Source of the DNA: Paludibacteraceae bacterium
Lineage (GTDB): Bacteria > Bacteroidota > Bacteroidia > Bacteroidales > Paludibacteraceae
DNA: 49,375 nt
Direction of reading: 5' to 3'
Assembly (NCBI GenBank): GCA_017555595.1
Contig: JAFZGC010000146.1
Location: 1-49,375 of the forward strand
The notes under the pieces were generated by a model, which saw only the letters and a list, made by a program, of their open reading frames with translations, was not told where the DNA came from and did not search any database. Below, in pieces: positions 12,250 through 20,588 of the stretch; position 1 is the first letter of the stretch; each line of letters starts with the position of its first letter. The position numbers were made by a program, and so were the translations under genes.

Positions 12250-12268
12250 ACTGATTCCTATCATATAC

Positions 12269-12303
12269 AATAAACGCCCAGTCGAAAAGGCTGGGCGTTT
12301 ATT
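12269..12303 (+). terminator. Intrinsic terminator after rpoC
   Basis: A perfect 13-bp stem (12269-12281 with 12291-12303), rich in GC at its core (CGCCCAG/CTGGGCG), has a 9-base loop and is followed by GTTTGTG. It closes the tuf-to-rpoC block. Confidence 0.85.
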
Positions 12304-12370
12304 GTTTGTGACTTAGGATATATTTCTCTATTTTTTTTAGCTTCTTGATACGTCTTTTCTCCTATATCGC

Positions 12371-12403
12371 CCGTTACCATTCCGTTATCATTGCCTTATC
12401 ATC
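12371..12403. repeat. Three degenerate 11-bp tandem units
   Basis: CCGTTACCATT, CCGTTATCATT and GCCTTATCATC follow each other with no gap. The tract lies between the rpoC terminator and the AraC-type gene and resembles the other short-period tracts of this window. The rest of the gap (12304-12370 and 12404-12498) shows nothing recognisable. Confidence 0.5.
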
Positions 12404-12498
12404 CTTTACTTTCACTATAGTTTAACAACTACTTGCGACAGATGACAAAATAAAGGTGATAAATTTTTATGTACTTACCCTGAAAAATGTATAATAAT

Positions 12499-12529
12499 TT
12501 GGATTATTAGCAAAAAAAGTGTACCTTTG
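12499..12529 (+). promoter_or_regulatory. Bacteroidota-type promoter of the AraC-family gene
   Basis: TTG at 12499-12501, exactly 20 bases, then TACCTTTG at 12522-12529. This matches the -33/-7 consensus of Bacteroidota. Transcription should begin near 12535, only a few bases before the first ATG at 12541. Confidence 0.8.
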
Positions 12530-12540
12530 CACCGAAAATA

Positions 12541-13395
12541 ATGCTTTTTATTATGCAAGACGAGAAAATTCCTTTGATTGATTGCCCAATAGATTATATC
12601 TTTGGTGAGGCCAGTGGTAAAGTTCTAAACGAATATGGACGTTTCCCTTGTCAGATACAATGTGCTGTGTATGCGTTTATGAAAAAGGGGCATGCGCGTG
12701 CAACGTTGAATATCACACAGTATGAATTTAAGGAGAACGATTTTATCTATGTAAAGCCTGGTAGTTTCTTGTTTGTACAAGAATGTAGCGAAGATGCTAA
12801 ATTGAGTTATATAGTGTTCTCTTCCTCTTTTGTGGAGAAAAACTCATATGGTATGCGTCGTCTATCTTTCCAATCGCATAATTATCGGCCGATTGTGAAG
12901 TTGACTTCCGAACAAGCGGAAGTGATATTACAGTTTTCAGATGTACTAGAAAAGGCGGTGAATACAACGCCTGCTATGCTATCTGTTGACCGTATGATAC
13001 ATGTATTTAATCTGATTCAACAAACCTACTTGGAGTTAGATGCCTCTTTCGAAGCAGTTGCTACGCAGGCTCCAGATAGGAAAACCGAAATCTTTCAGGA
13101 GTTTAGTGATTTGGTGCTTCAGCATTACAACGAGTGGCATCATGTAGCAACTTATGCCGATGCCATGCATATCACAGTCCCTCACCTATGTTCTACCATC
13201 AAGCAAGCCAGTGGACATACTGCAGGCGATATCATCGTAGATGCCATCTTGATGGATGCCAAAGCACAATTAAAGGTGACTGCCATGCCAATCAAAGAGA
13301 TTGCAGCCCATTTAGGTTTTGAGAACGTGGCATTCTTTAATCGGTTCTTTAAGAGTCACGTGGGTATCACTCCACGGGCGTATAGAAATGAATAG
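12541..13395 (+). CDS. AraC-family transcriptional regulator
   Basis: A 284-residue DNA-binding regulator. The C-terminal third (about 190-284) is an AraC double helix-turn-helix: first helix pair around HVATYADAMHITVPHLCSTIKQ, second around PIKEIAAHLGFENVAFFNRFFK, ending with the typical GITPRAYR. The N-terminal part looks like a cupin-type sensor (beta-rich, YVKPGSFLFVQE), but no ligand can be inferred. The promoter places the transcript start about 5 bases before the ATG at 12541, so the mRNA is nearly leaderless; the ATG at 12553 (MQDEKIPL) is the alternative start. The gene is monocistronic and converges on the DUF5686-type gene, whose stop is 17 bases away. Target genes are unknown. Confidence 0.88.
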   Translation: MLFIMQDEKIPLIDCPIDYIFGEASGKVLNEYGRFPCQIQCAVYAFMKKGHARATLNITQYEFKENDFIYVKPGSFLFVQECSEDAKLSYIVFSSSFVEKNSYGMRRLSFQSHNYRPIVKLTSEQAEVILQFSDVLEKAVNTTPAMLSVDRMIHVFNLIQQTYLELDASFEAVATQAPDRKTEIFQEFSDLVLQHYNEWHHVATYADAMHITVPHLCSTIKQASGHTAGDIIVDAILMDAKAQLKVTAMPIKEIAAHLGFENVAFFNRFFKSHVGITPRAYRNE

Positions 13396-13412
13396 CGGGC
13401 GAAGAGGCAGGA

Positions 13413-15842
13413 CTATAGCCCCATGCTTAATCGGAAACGAATACCCCACCAAGGTATATAAGGATCGTGTATATTGGTCAAACGGAATACTGCATACACT
13501 TCTCCAATGCGTAAAATATTGCCGATACCAACACCCAATTCTATATACGGAACGGACATGGAGGATAGCGGGCAGTAAGGTGATGAAGCGATAAGGCTAT
13601 TGGGCGATGAGGCAATGGGGAATGGTACTACCGATTGGTGATTGTTACGCATACCACCATATGCTACCTTCAGCTCCAGCAGTTCGCGCAAACGGAGATA
13701 ACGCACACCGGGAATAAGGTTGAACAATAGTCCGTTACCATTCCATAAAGTTTGCAGCGAGACGTAGTAGTCTGCAGCGTATTGGTAGGTGTTCATCAAC
13801 GAAAAACGGTGTGGATCCAATGCATACGAGGGGTTTCCTGCAAAAATGTGCAACAACGGATACGGGACGCGACCAAAAATCATACCAGTTTGAAGCAGAT
13901 AATCTAAACTACCTCCAACTCCCAAATCTACCTGTTGACGCACCATGAGTTGCAGATTTCCATACATGCGATAAGACGACATCTCTGCTGTTTGGTAACT
14001 ACCCACCTCTCCACCAACATAGATAACGGGCAAATGGTTATAGCTATGGCGTCGATGAAAATATGAATCTATTTTGCGCTCGTTGAAGCTAATACGCGCT
14101 GATGCACCTAAAGTGGCATAGGTAAAAGATGGTTGTCCATAATAATCTCTTGTGGGGATACCATATCCCATCCTACCAATTTTGATGTAGGATTGCGTTT
14201 CCAAGTAGTTATTCCAGTCATCTTCAAAATGTATTCTGCCTTCCTGTCGACGTAGCATCGTGTTGAAATACATATCGCCATTAGCAGGCAGACCTTGCAT
14301 CAACCGGGTGATGATATTGATTTGCGGACAGAGAATATTATTCTCGCGCAGATACAACTGAAAATCGCTGACGTCAGACAAATCGTACTCATCCCTATAG
14401 CGTATTCGAAGAATATGTCTTCGTTGTGTGGGTAGTGCTATGTTCACTTGACCCATTCCTTTCCATGCATGGTCACCGCAACCATAAGCCAAGAATCCTT
14501 CCAACGAAACATTCTTCCATAATTCGGCTGTGGTTTGTAATGGAATGCCTACGCGCACTCCTTCTTGTCGGTTGTAACGGAAAACGTGGTGCAACTTACC
14601 AATTTCCACATACTTGCTCGTGGGGATATTACCCGTATTGATGATATATGCCAAGAATTTGGCTGTCTTGAATATTGGTGTATTGCCTACGCTATCCATA
14701 GCAGAGGATATAGACATATTTTCAGCCAATCCCATAAGTGTATGTGAGGGGGGGGGCGATGAAGCGATGGGGATTTCGGTGCTGCGCGTGATGAGTAATG
14801 TGGGAAAAAAATGGGTGGTATCAGTCTTTATTGCAAAATCTAATAATAGCGAAAGATCTTCCTCTTTGAGTTGATTGCTTGTGTCAAACGATTGGTTGAT
14901 AACAAGCTGTCGCAGGTAGTTGATACTCGTCTGTGAGGGTACAATTGCGCGAATACTGCGTAGCGCATAGGTGGCAGAGTCAATATACATCTCGCCATTG
15001 AAAGTGGCATAAAAGGAATTTTTCGTTTTGAAATGTACGATGTAGTGTTTCTCATTATCAACTAACGTACTATCTGCCAAAAAATAATTATAGTATGTGT
15101 TGCCTGATGCGGCCAATGGACTCAATAGTGACATGGACAATACATTGACGTTGTTGTCGTAGAAATCACAAGTGTTTTGTAACTGGCTTAGTAATACCTG
15201 ATAGTCGGTTGTAGTAAGTAATGTGGATTTTTCTTCCGTTTGCTGTGCCTCCTTTTTGCACCAATATAGAGGAATGAGATAGCTGGAGTCTTCTGATTGT
15301 AGCATGCCTGCTTGCAGACTCTTCCATAGGCTACGTTGCAGGTGCTTAGATTGAATGTCAGAGACATATAGCGCCGTCTGTATCTTCGCATTTTCTGTCT
15401 CGATTTGACGTTGGTTGGCGTGTCGGTGTTTACGTACTTGTTCCAGCAAAGGCAATGCTGGGTTGGCACCAGGAAATACAAACACATCGCTTAAATTACC
15501 CACTTTCTCTTTTAGAGCCACTTCTATGCCAAACTGTTGTCCCGCTTCGATATGAAAACGCTCGGTCTGATATCCCACAGCCGAAACAATCATTGTGCGT
15601 GGGCGGTTAATCATACCGCGCAATAGAAACATGCCGTCAGGATTGCTCTTGGTGCCCAAAGTCGTCCCCTGAAAATAAATATTCACATTGGGTAGTGGGT
15701 TGCCTGTATATGCATCATATACATCACCAATCACGATGGTTTCGCGCATGTCTCCCCGTTCCCTATTTTCTTCTGGGGTGGGTTGGGGATAGGCTGCATA
15801 GCCAGCCCATAATCCTAATAATATGTATAGTATTCGTTTCAT
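13413..15842 (-). CDS. DUF5686-type outer-membrane protein with carboxypeptidase-regulatory-like domain
   Basis: An 809-residue envelope protein. A signal peptide (about 1-20) is followed by a CarboxypepD_reg-like beta-sandwich (about 33-115: VIGDVYDAYTGNPLPNVNIYF, GTTLGTKSNPDGMFLLRG). A long region typical of the DUF5686 family of Bacteroidota follows and should form an outer-membrane barrel; the end (IPWWGIRFRLSMGL) fits a final strand. It overlaps xerD by 4 bases, so it is the last gene of that operon. Two oddities are directly visible: a 9-C run with adjoining 8-mers near residues 357-366 (IASSPPPS), and an 8-bp-period tract near 740-760 (PIASSPNSLIASSP). Both are in frame. Function is unknown; the family assignment is from memory of its architecture. 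Confidence 0.8.
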   Translation of the reverse strand: MKRILYILLGLWAGYAAYPQPTPEENRERGDMRETIVIGDVYDAYTGNPLPNVNIYFQGTTLGTKSNPDGMFLLRGMINRPRTMIVSAVGYQTERFHIEAGQQFGIEVALKEKVGNLSDVFVFPGANPALPLLEQVRKHRHANQRQIETENAKIQTALYVSDIQSKHLQRSLWKSLQAGMLQSEDSSYLIPLYWCKKEAQQTEEKSTLLTTTDYQVLLSQLQNTCDFYDNNVNVLSMSLLSPLAASGNTYYNYFLADSTLVDNEKHYIVHFKTKNSFYATFNGEMYIDSATYALRSIRAIVPSQTSINYLRQLVINQSFDTSNQLKEEDLSLLLDFAIKTDTTHFFPTLLITRSTEIPIASSPPPSHTLMGLAENMSISSAMDSVGNTPIFKTAKFLAYIINTGNIPTSKYVEIGKLHHVFRYNRQEGVRVGIPLQTTAELWKNVSLEGFLAYGCGDHAWKGMGQVNIALPTQRRHILRIRYRDEYDLSDVSDFQLYLRENNILCPQINIITRLMQGLPANGDMYFNTMLRRQEGRIHFEDDWNNYLETQSYIKIGRMGYGIPTRDYYGQPSFTYATLGASARISFNERKIDSYFHRRHSYNHLPVIYVGGEVGSYQTAEMSSYRMYGNLQLMVRQQVDLGVGGSLDYLLQTGMIFGRVPYPLLHIFAGNPSYALDPHRFSLMNTYQYAADYYVSLQTLWNGNGLLFNLIPGVRYLRLRELLELKVAYGGMRNNHQSVVPFPIASSPNSLIASSPYCPLSSMSVPYIELGVGIGNILRIGEVYAVFRLTNIHDPYIPWWGIRFRLSMGL
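13562..13622 (-). repeat. Degenerate 8-bp tandem repeat inside the DUF5686-type gene
   Basis: Read on the coding strand, the units are ATTGCCTC, ATCGCCCA, ATAGCCTT, ATCGCTTC, ATCACCTT and ACTGCCCG. They add the peptide IASSPNSLIASSPY in frame. The unit is the same family as the ATCGCCTC array in recG. Confidence 0.75.
14748..14756. repeat. Homopolymer run of nine G inside a coding region
   Basis: Nine G on the + strand are nine C on the coding strand of the DUF5686-type gene and encode Pro-Pro-Pro. They adjoin two 8-mer units (ATCGCTTC, ATCGCCCC). A run of this length is prone to slipped-strand change, which would shift the frame near residue 360. Confidence 0.8.
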
Positions 15843-16720
15843 TGATTCTCTGGATGGTATTTTAGGACTGCATCACGCAAATCTTGAATCGTAACATGGG
15901 TATAAATTTCGGTTGTCACAATTGATTCGTGTCCGAGTAGTTGTTGTATGATACGTAAATCCGCACCGTTCTGCAATAAGTGGGTGGCAAACGAGTGGCG
16001 TAATGTGTGAGGTGAGATCGTCTTGCGTATGCCTGCAGCATCTGCCAATCGTTTTACAATGGTGAAAATCATAGCGCGGGTAAGTTGTCTGCCATAGTGA
16101 TTTAGAAAAACGATATCCGATGCTTCGGGTTTAATATCCAGTAGGTCGCGGTCTTCCAACCAATAACTTAGTTGTCTTTCGGCCTCTGGGGATATGGGGA
16201 CTAACCGTTGTTTATTACCCTTGCCTAAGATACGCATATAGCCCTCTTTTCGGTGGAGATTACTTAACCGCAAGTCAGTTAATTCACTTACACGCAAACC
16301 ACTGCCGTATAGCATTTCAATAATTGCACGGTTGCGATGACCTTCAGGCTTCGACATGTCAATATGTGCCAATATGCTGTCAATCTCCTCTATACTCAAT
16401 ACCTCAGGGAGACGTTTTTCAATGCGCGGCATCTCCAATAACTCCGAAGGGTCTTGCTCAATGTAGTGATGATATAGCAAAAAACGATAAAAAGAATGGA
16501 TACTTGATAGTAGCCTAGCCTGTGTTTTGGCGCTCTGTATATTCTTAAATGTATCATATACAAACACTTGCAGGTGATCAAACGTAGCATGTACTACATC
16601 AATGTGGTGCTCGTCCATATATGATTTCAAACGTTTGAAATCCAATTCATAAGCGGTTATAGAGTGCAGACTTAAGCCGCGTTCTAATTTTAGGTAGGTA
16701 TGGTATTCGTGTTCGATCAT
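15839..16720 (-). CDS. xerD: Site-specific tyrosine recombinase XerD
   Basis: XerC/D recombinases resolve chromosome dimers at dif before division. The 293-residue protein has the N-terminal SAM-like domain (YLKLERGLSLHSITAYELDFKRL) and a C-terminal catalytic domain. Visible catalytic residues are the first Arg in GSGLRVSELTDL (about 147), HTLRHSFATHLL with His-x-x-Arg (about 243-246), the His of LLGHESI and the nucleophile Tyr in EIYTHV. Length and motifs are those of XerD rather than of an integron or phage integrase. It overlaps both neighbours by 4 bases (ATGA), implying translational coupling in the minus-strand operon. Confidence 0.93.
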   Translation of the reverse strand: MIEHEYHTYLKLERGLSLHSITAYELDFKRLKSYMDEHHIDVVHATFDHLQVFVYDTFKNIQSAKTQARLLSSIHSFYRFLLYHHYIEQDPSELLEMPRIEKRLPEVLSIEEIDSILAHIDMSKPEGHRNRAIIEMLYGSGLRVSELTDLRLSNLHRKEGYMRILGKGNKQRLVPISPEAERQLSYWLEDRDLLDIKPEASDIVFLNHYGRQLTRAMIFTIVKRLADAAGIRKTISPHTLRHSFATHLLQNGADLRIIQQLLGHESIVTTEIYTHVTIQDLRDAVLKYHPENQ

Positions 16721-17259
16721 CGATACAAAGCAGGTCCTTGATAACTAGCACGATAGCATGTGGAATCGGATTGGTATAACTTAAAATCCAAGCGGATATC
16801 CCCTTCGTTCAGTATGTTAACCAGCATCTCGCCTGAAGTAAAACCAATGATGCGGTGTATCGTGCTTTCTTGGATATCCAGCATATAGCAACCTGTTATT
16901 CGACCCCCTTCAAAATGTTTGTAGGGTAAGATTGTAAAAGAACTGGCAATGGTGTCAAGGCGATAGGTGCCTAAGTGCAAGAGACTATCAGTCAAGGGCA
17001 AAAAAATGTCTGAAATATACAAGTTAAGCCCTGTACCTGATATGTTGTACATCGAGTCGAACGACAACCCATCGGTCAGTAAATCAATAGAGAATACATT
17101 TTTGTCCAATAATGAATAATGTTGTTTGTGCCATGTTATATCCGCAGCTATATATATACTATCGTATGGTGTTGTGAGCTCTTTAGGTTTGTTAGTAGTA
17201 TGACAACCCACCAAAACCATTAATAACAATATTAGTATATATTTGAAATGTTGTATCAT
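16717..17259 (-). CDS. Putative lipoprotein of unknown function
   Basis: A 180-residue protein with a lipoprotein signal peptide: basic start, hydrophobic ILILLLMVLVG, and a lipobox cysteine at about residue 19 (LVGC). The mature part is beta-rich, with no recognisable catalytic motif. It reads like the DUF4827/GldH class of small Bacteroidota lipoproteins, but I cannot assign a family. It lies between the LolC/E-type permease and xerD, overlapping xerD by 4 bases. Location in the envelope is inferred from the signal; role unknown. Confidence 0.7.
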   Translation of the reverse strand: MIQHFKYILILLLMVLVGCHTTNKPKELTTPYDSIYIAADITWHKQHYSLLDKNVFSIDLLTDGLSFDSMYNISGTGLNLYISDIFLPLTDSLLHLGTYRLDTIASSFTILPYKHFEGGRITGCYMLDIQESTIHRIIGFTSGEMLVNILNEGDIRLDFKLYQSDSTCYRASYQGPALYR

Positions 17260-17277
17260 ATTACATATTCTTTGAGA

Positions 17278-18501
17278 TTAACTTCTCATCCCTCGTTTGA
17301 TTTTTCTTGCTGGTATCCATGCTGCGAAGAAACCTAATAGCAATACTATGCTCGCTACAAGCAGTATGTCGCTGGCTTGTACCGCTACGGGGTATGCGGA
17401 TACCACATACTCTGTACCACTTCCTAACTTGAGCAACCCCAGATGTTCTTGTGCCAGACAAATAGATATGCCGATTGTCAGACCAACACCAGCACCTAAG
17501 GTAGAAATCATCCACCCTTCAAGCAAAAACGTACGGCGAATCATTTGGTGACTAGCACCTAAGTGGCAAAGGGTACGTATGTCTGCTTGCTTGTCGATGA
17601 TTAGCATGGATAAAGAACCGATGATATTAAATGATGCAATAAGCAGAATAAACACCAATAATAGGGTTGTAAGTAGTTTTTCTACACGAAGTATACGGAA
17701 GAAATCAGATTGTTGCTCGTAGCGGTCAAGTACTGCAAAGTCTTTGCCTAATAGTTGTTGAATATCTTTTTTGGCTTGGCGTACAGATGCGTCGGGAGAT
17801 AACTTAACGAGTAGAGCAGTGACCTCATTAGGGGTGTACTCCAATAAGCGGCGAGCGAGAGCCGTGCTGACCAGTATGACTTCATCGTCATATTTGGTTT
17901 GTTGCACGGCAAACGTGCCTGCAATAAAACACACCTCGTCGTTAAAGGCTTGGTCAGGACGCAGCATATTTACCTTAGTCGTCCGCTTGGGTGCATATAG
18001 TTGTATCGGATTGATAAAACGTGCACCAATACCTACTTGCCATGCTAATCCTCTGCCGAGTACGGCTCGTTCAAAAGCCCCGTCATATACCTCATAATGT
18101 CCTTCAGTAATAATGTCTTCGATATGCGTGAGGGTAGAGAATACACTATCTACCCCGTATAGGTGAATAGGCATCTGTTTGCCTTCAAATTGTAATAGAG
18201 CGGTTTCTTGTATGGTTTGACTTACCAATGATACACTGGATAACTCACGCAGGGCATCAAAAGTCTTACCGCTGTCGTAAAACGACTTACCTGTGCGCAC
18301 TTCGATTCGTAAATCGGGATCGAACTGAGAAAACATGTTTTCTACTATATTGCCCAGTCCATTCATTACACTTAGAACGCACACCATAGCTGCCGTTACT
18401 ACAGCAACAGCAGCAGCACTAATGCCACTGATGATATGAATAGCGTTGTACTGCTTTTTAGCAAACAGGTAACGCCATGCTATTTTGAGTTCGGTTCTCA
18501 C
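17278..18501 (-). CDS. LolC/LolE-type ABC transporter permease
   Basis: A 407-residue inner-membrane protein of the MacB/FtsX superfamily. One membrane helix follows the cytoplasmic start (about 22-48, IISGISAAAVAVVTAAMVCV). A periplasmic domain of roughly 220 residues comes next, and then three C-terminal helices (about 275-300, 325-350, 370-395). The N-terminal ELKIAWRYLFAKKQYNAIHIISGIS is typical of LolC/E, which extracts lipoproteins for the outer membrane with the ATPase LolD. No LolD-like gene is adjacent, as is common in Bacteroidota. The start ATG at 18501 is 41 bases after rbfA. Exact substrate is inferred from the family. Confidence 0.82.
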   Translation of the reverse strand: MRTELKIAWRYLFAKKQYNAIHIISGISAAAVAVVTAAMVCVLSVMNGLGNIVENMFSQFDPDLRIEVRTGKSFYDSGKTFDALRELSSVSLVSQTIQETALLQFEGKQMPIHLYGVDSVFSTLTHIEDIITEGHYEVYDGAFERAVLGRGLAWQVGIGARFINPIQLYAPKRTTKVNMLRPDQAFNDEVCFIAGTFAVQQTKYDDEVILVSTALARRLLEYTPNEVTALLVKLSPDASVRQAKKDIQQLLGKDFAVLDRYEQQSDFFRILRVEKLLTTLLLVFILLIASFNIIGSLSMLIIDKQADIRTLCHLGASHQMIRRTFLLEGWMISTLGAGVGLTIGISICLAQEHLGLLKLGSGTEYVVSAYPVAVQASDILLVASIVLLLGFFAAWIPARKIKRGMRS

Positions 18502-18542
18502 TATTATCTAATCCTTTCCTCGAAAGGTGGATAGGCTGGTGG

Positions 18543-18878
18543 TTACTGCTTAAGTAACTCATCAATGCGAGCCATCTTGTTGATAGTCTCGTCAAGGTGG
18601 AAGTGTAATTCTGGGATGATACGCAACTGATGGCGTTGTAGATGTCCCATCTCACCACGAATTTTTGCAGTATCATCTTGTACTTGTGCAATAACATTGG
18701 CTACCTTATCTTGTGGGAAAATGCTTAGATACACATGGGCTACACTTAAATCAGGTGATATGCGCACCTCACTGACCGAAATGAGCGTACCGCGTAGTGC
18801 GCGCGCGTACCTTAAAAAAATATCACTCAAATCCTTTTGAATTAAGCGTTCAATCTTTTGTTGTCTTGTTGATTCCAT
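18543..18878 (-). CDS. rbfA: 30S ribosome-binding factor RbfA
   Basis: RbfA helps mature the 30S subunit, acting on the 5' end of 16S rRNA, and aids cold adaptation. The 111-residue product shows the family signatures RQQKIERLIQKDLSDIF at the N-terminus, LISVSEVRISPDLSVAHVYLSIFP in the KH-like core, and RIIPELHFHLDETINKMARIDELL at the C-terminus. Pairing with a LolC/E-type permease just downstream is common in Bacteroidales. The full family length is present. Confidence 0.94.
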   Translation of the reverse strand: MESTRQQKIERLIQKDLSDIFLRYARALRGTLISVSEVRISPDLSVAHVYLSIFPQDKVANVIAQVQDDTAKIRGEMGHLQRHQLRIIPELHFHLDETINKMARIDELLKQ

Positions 18879-18940
18879 GACTTGTTAATTTTTGGGTGGC
18901 TGGTGTTCTGGGGTGATCCGAAACCGAATCATACACAATA

Positions 18941-18996
18941 AGGGAAAAGAGACGTCTCTTTTCCCTATGCTGAAGCCTTAGGAAAAAGCCCTAAGG
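18941..18996 (-). terminator. Paired hairpins downstream of rpmH
   Basis: Bases 18976-18996 form a 7-bp hairpin (CCTTAGG/CCTAAGG) and bases 18941-18966 are a perfect 26-bp palindrome. On the minus strand the palindrome is followed by TATTGTG. Both lie between rpmH and rbfA, so rpmH is probably transcribed largely on its own. Confidence 0.65.
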
Positions 18997-19010
18997 TGTC
19001 TAATCGCTGA

Positions 19011-19169
19011 TTAGCGTTTGTGGCGACCTTCGTCTGCTACAGTCAATTTCTTACGACCGTGTGCGCGGCGAGCTGCCAATACACGACGACCGTTTGCAGT
19101 AGCCATACGTGCGCGGAATCCGTGTTTGTTGCGACGACGGCGTTGGCTAGGTTGGAATGTACGTTTCAT
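19011..19169 (-). CDS. rpmH: 50S ribosomal protein L34
   Basis: A 52-residue, very basic ribosomal protein, read from ATG at 19169 to TAA at 19011. The sequence begins [18 protein letters not shown] and continues [26 protein letters not shown], the unmistakable L34 signature. The C-terminal extension DEGRHKR is typical of Bacteroidota. It has its own promoter (19237-19267) with a leader of about 60 bases. In many bacteria rpmH sits beside dnaA and rnpA at the origin; here it lies upstream of rbfA instead. Confidence 0.96.
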   Translation of the reverse strand: MKRTFQPSQRRRRNKHGFRARMATANGRRVLAARRAHGRKKLTVADEGRHKR

Positions 19170-19236
19170 TGTTTTTTTATGTCTTTTTTATGCCCATCTC
19201 GTGAGCGAGTTAATAAATTTCGTGCGAAAAATCGTG

Positions 19237-19267
19237 CAAAGGTACTATAAAAAAAGCATATGTGCAA
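19237..19267 (-). promoter_or_regulatory. Promoter of rpmH
   Basis: On the minus strand, TTG (complement of 19265-19267), 20 bases, then TACCTTTG (complement of 19237-19244). The -33 element lies in one arm of a 12-bp inverted repeat (19256-19267 with 19304-19315). Confidence 0.8.
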
Positions 19268-19315
19268 ATTTTTTTAAGAAAAAATGCATTTTTAGATAAA
19301 AAGTTGCACATATGC
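19256..19315. repeat. 12-bp inverted repeat spanning the rpmH promoter
   Basis: GCATATGTGCAA (19256-19267) and its exact complement TTGCACATATGC (19304-19315) are separated by 36 A+T-rich bases. The same 12-mer recurs at 20534-20545 over the -33 element of ddl. Confidence 0.7.
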
Positions 19316-19359
19316 TAGTTTTTTGCGCTAATTCTCAACGATTAACAATCGATTGTTTA

Positions 19360-20439
19360 TTATCTTATTCGAATTTCCTCTATCGGCTGTCGCTTATCTA
19401 AGTCTAAATCTACGGATTGAAATTTCACTCGTTGGAGATTAATGTTTTTTAGGTCGATACAGCGGATTGAACTGTCGTACATTGTGCGGTAGTATAGTCT
19501 TTGATTGCGTAAATCGGAGGCAATGGTCACTTGTGTAGCACTCGGCATATTGGGTACTTCGCGCGGATCTGCAAATTGAACTCCAACAGGGATGTCAAAG
19601 TTATTTAATAGGTGAAAGGCTTGTATTACGGTGGCATCTTCATCGCCTAAACGTGGGGCGGTGCTTTGGAAGAATGCTGCGCGAATAAATCGGGAAGGAG
19701 GGGTCATGTCGCCAGGAAGTCCATGTAAACCACTACCCCCTCCAAAGGCATTCAAGGATAGCGAACCAATCTGGCGGTTGTTGACTGAACCTGCAGAGAG
19801 GTTGACATAGTTGTTGAGGTTGGTTAGATGCCATTGAAAATCAGGAGAATTGGTGATTACGCCTAATGGATTTTCGTGAAAACGAATTTGCTGATTTACA
19901 ATCTCCAATATCACTTGTCGACCGCTGCTCTCTGTGATGCGCCAATGTACGGTGCTGGCTCGTGGATCAGTGTCAATAATTCGAATTTGTGTGATACTTG
20001 ATTTGAGTTCGTTGATTGTCGCAAAATTGCTTAAGATCCATGCTACTAATTGCATATCGCTTACGCTTTGTTCTTTCATTGATTCGATGTAGGGTTGGTA
20101 TTCGCCATAATGAGGGAAATAAAACAACCCTGCACCTAAACCAGCTTCGTTTATACCTTCCATCACAAATGCTTCGTTTTCTACGGCTATTCCTACATAG
20201 CCATACTTAGCTGTAAATGATTTGCCGTTTCTACTACCGTCAGGTAGGAGTGATTCTTGTAGGTGCTTGCGAGGGACAATCACGTACATTGCATTTAGTG
20301 GAGTGGCTGCCCACTCAATGGTACGAGCGGTTACTGGATGGTCGTTGGCCGTGTGGAGTGTGATGCCCGTGCAAGCGAAAGTACGCTGGGTGAAGAAAAT
20401 GCCTGCGATAAAGCAAGCTAAAACAATAAATCGTTTCAT
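19360..20439 (-). CDS. Secreted choloylglycine hydrolase / linear amide C-N hydrolase family protein
   Basis: A 359-residue Ntn-hydrolase of the bile-salt hydrolase/penicillin V acylase family. The signal peptide ends FACTGITL, so cleavage would expose Cys23 as the N-terminal nucleophile. The conserved Arg is in ARTIEW (Arg39), 16 residues later. The conserved Asn is in GVITNSPDFQWHL. Where classical bile-salt hydrolases have Asp after the RTM motif (RTMDW), this has Glu (RTIEW), a change that may alter substrate use. The substrate therefore cannot be fixed: conjugated bile acids, N-acyl amides or acyl-homoserine lactones are all possible. It is monocistronic and divergent from ddl. Confidence 0.85.
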   Translation of the reverse strand: MKRFIVLACFIAGIFFTQRTFACTGITLHTANDHPVTARTIEWAATPLNAMYVIVPRKHLQESLLPDGSRNGKSFTAKYGYVGIAVENEAFVMEGINEAGLGAGLFYFPHYGEYQPYIESMKEQSVSDMQLVAWILSNFATINELKSSITQIRIIDTDPRASTVHWRITESSGRQVILEIVNQQIRFHENPLGVITNSPDFQWHLTNLNNYVNLSAGSVNNRQIGSLSLNAFGGGSGLHGLPGDMTPPSRFIRAAFFQSTAPRLGDEDATVIQAFHLLNNFDIPVGVQFADPREVPNMPSATQVTIASDLRNQRLYYRTMYDSSIRCIDLKNINLQRVKFQSVDLDLDKRQPIEEIRIR

Positions 20440-20531
20440 AGTCTTATTAATTAAAGTTGGTTATTGGATGTTACTCGTACTATTCTTTGCAAAATTCGTG
20501 CCAATCGAAAAATGCAAAAAAAAATATTTAT

Positions 20532-20562
20532 TTGCATATGTGCAAAATATTTAGTACCTTTG
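20532..20562 (+). promoter_or_regulatory. Promoter of the ddl operon
   Basis: TTG at 20532-20534, 20 bases, TACCTTTG at 20555-20562. The -33 element lies in the palindrome TTTGCA-TATG-TGCAAA (20531-20546), the same design as in the cyclo-ligase promoter. Confidence 0.8.
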
Positions 20563-20588
20563 CAGACAAATTGGATTATTAGAGAATT

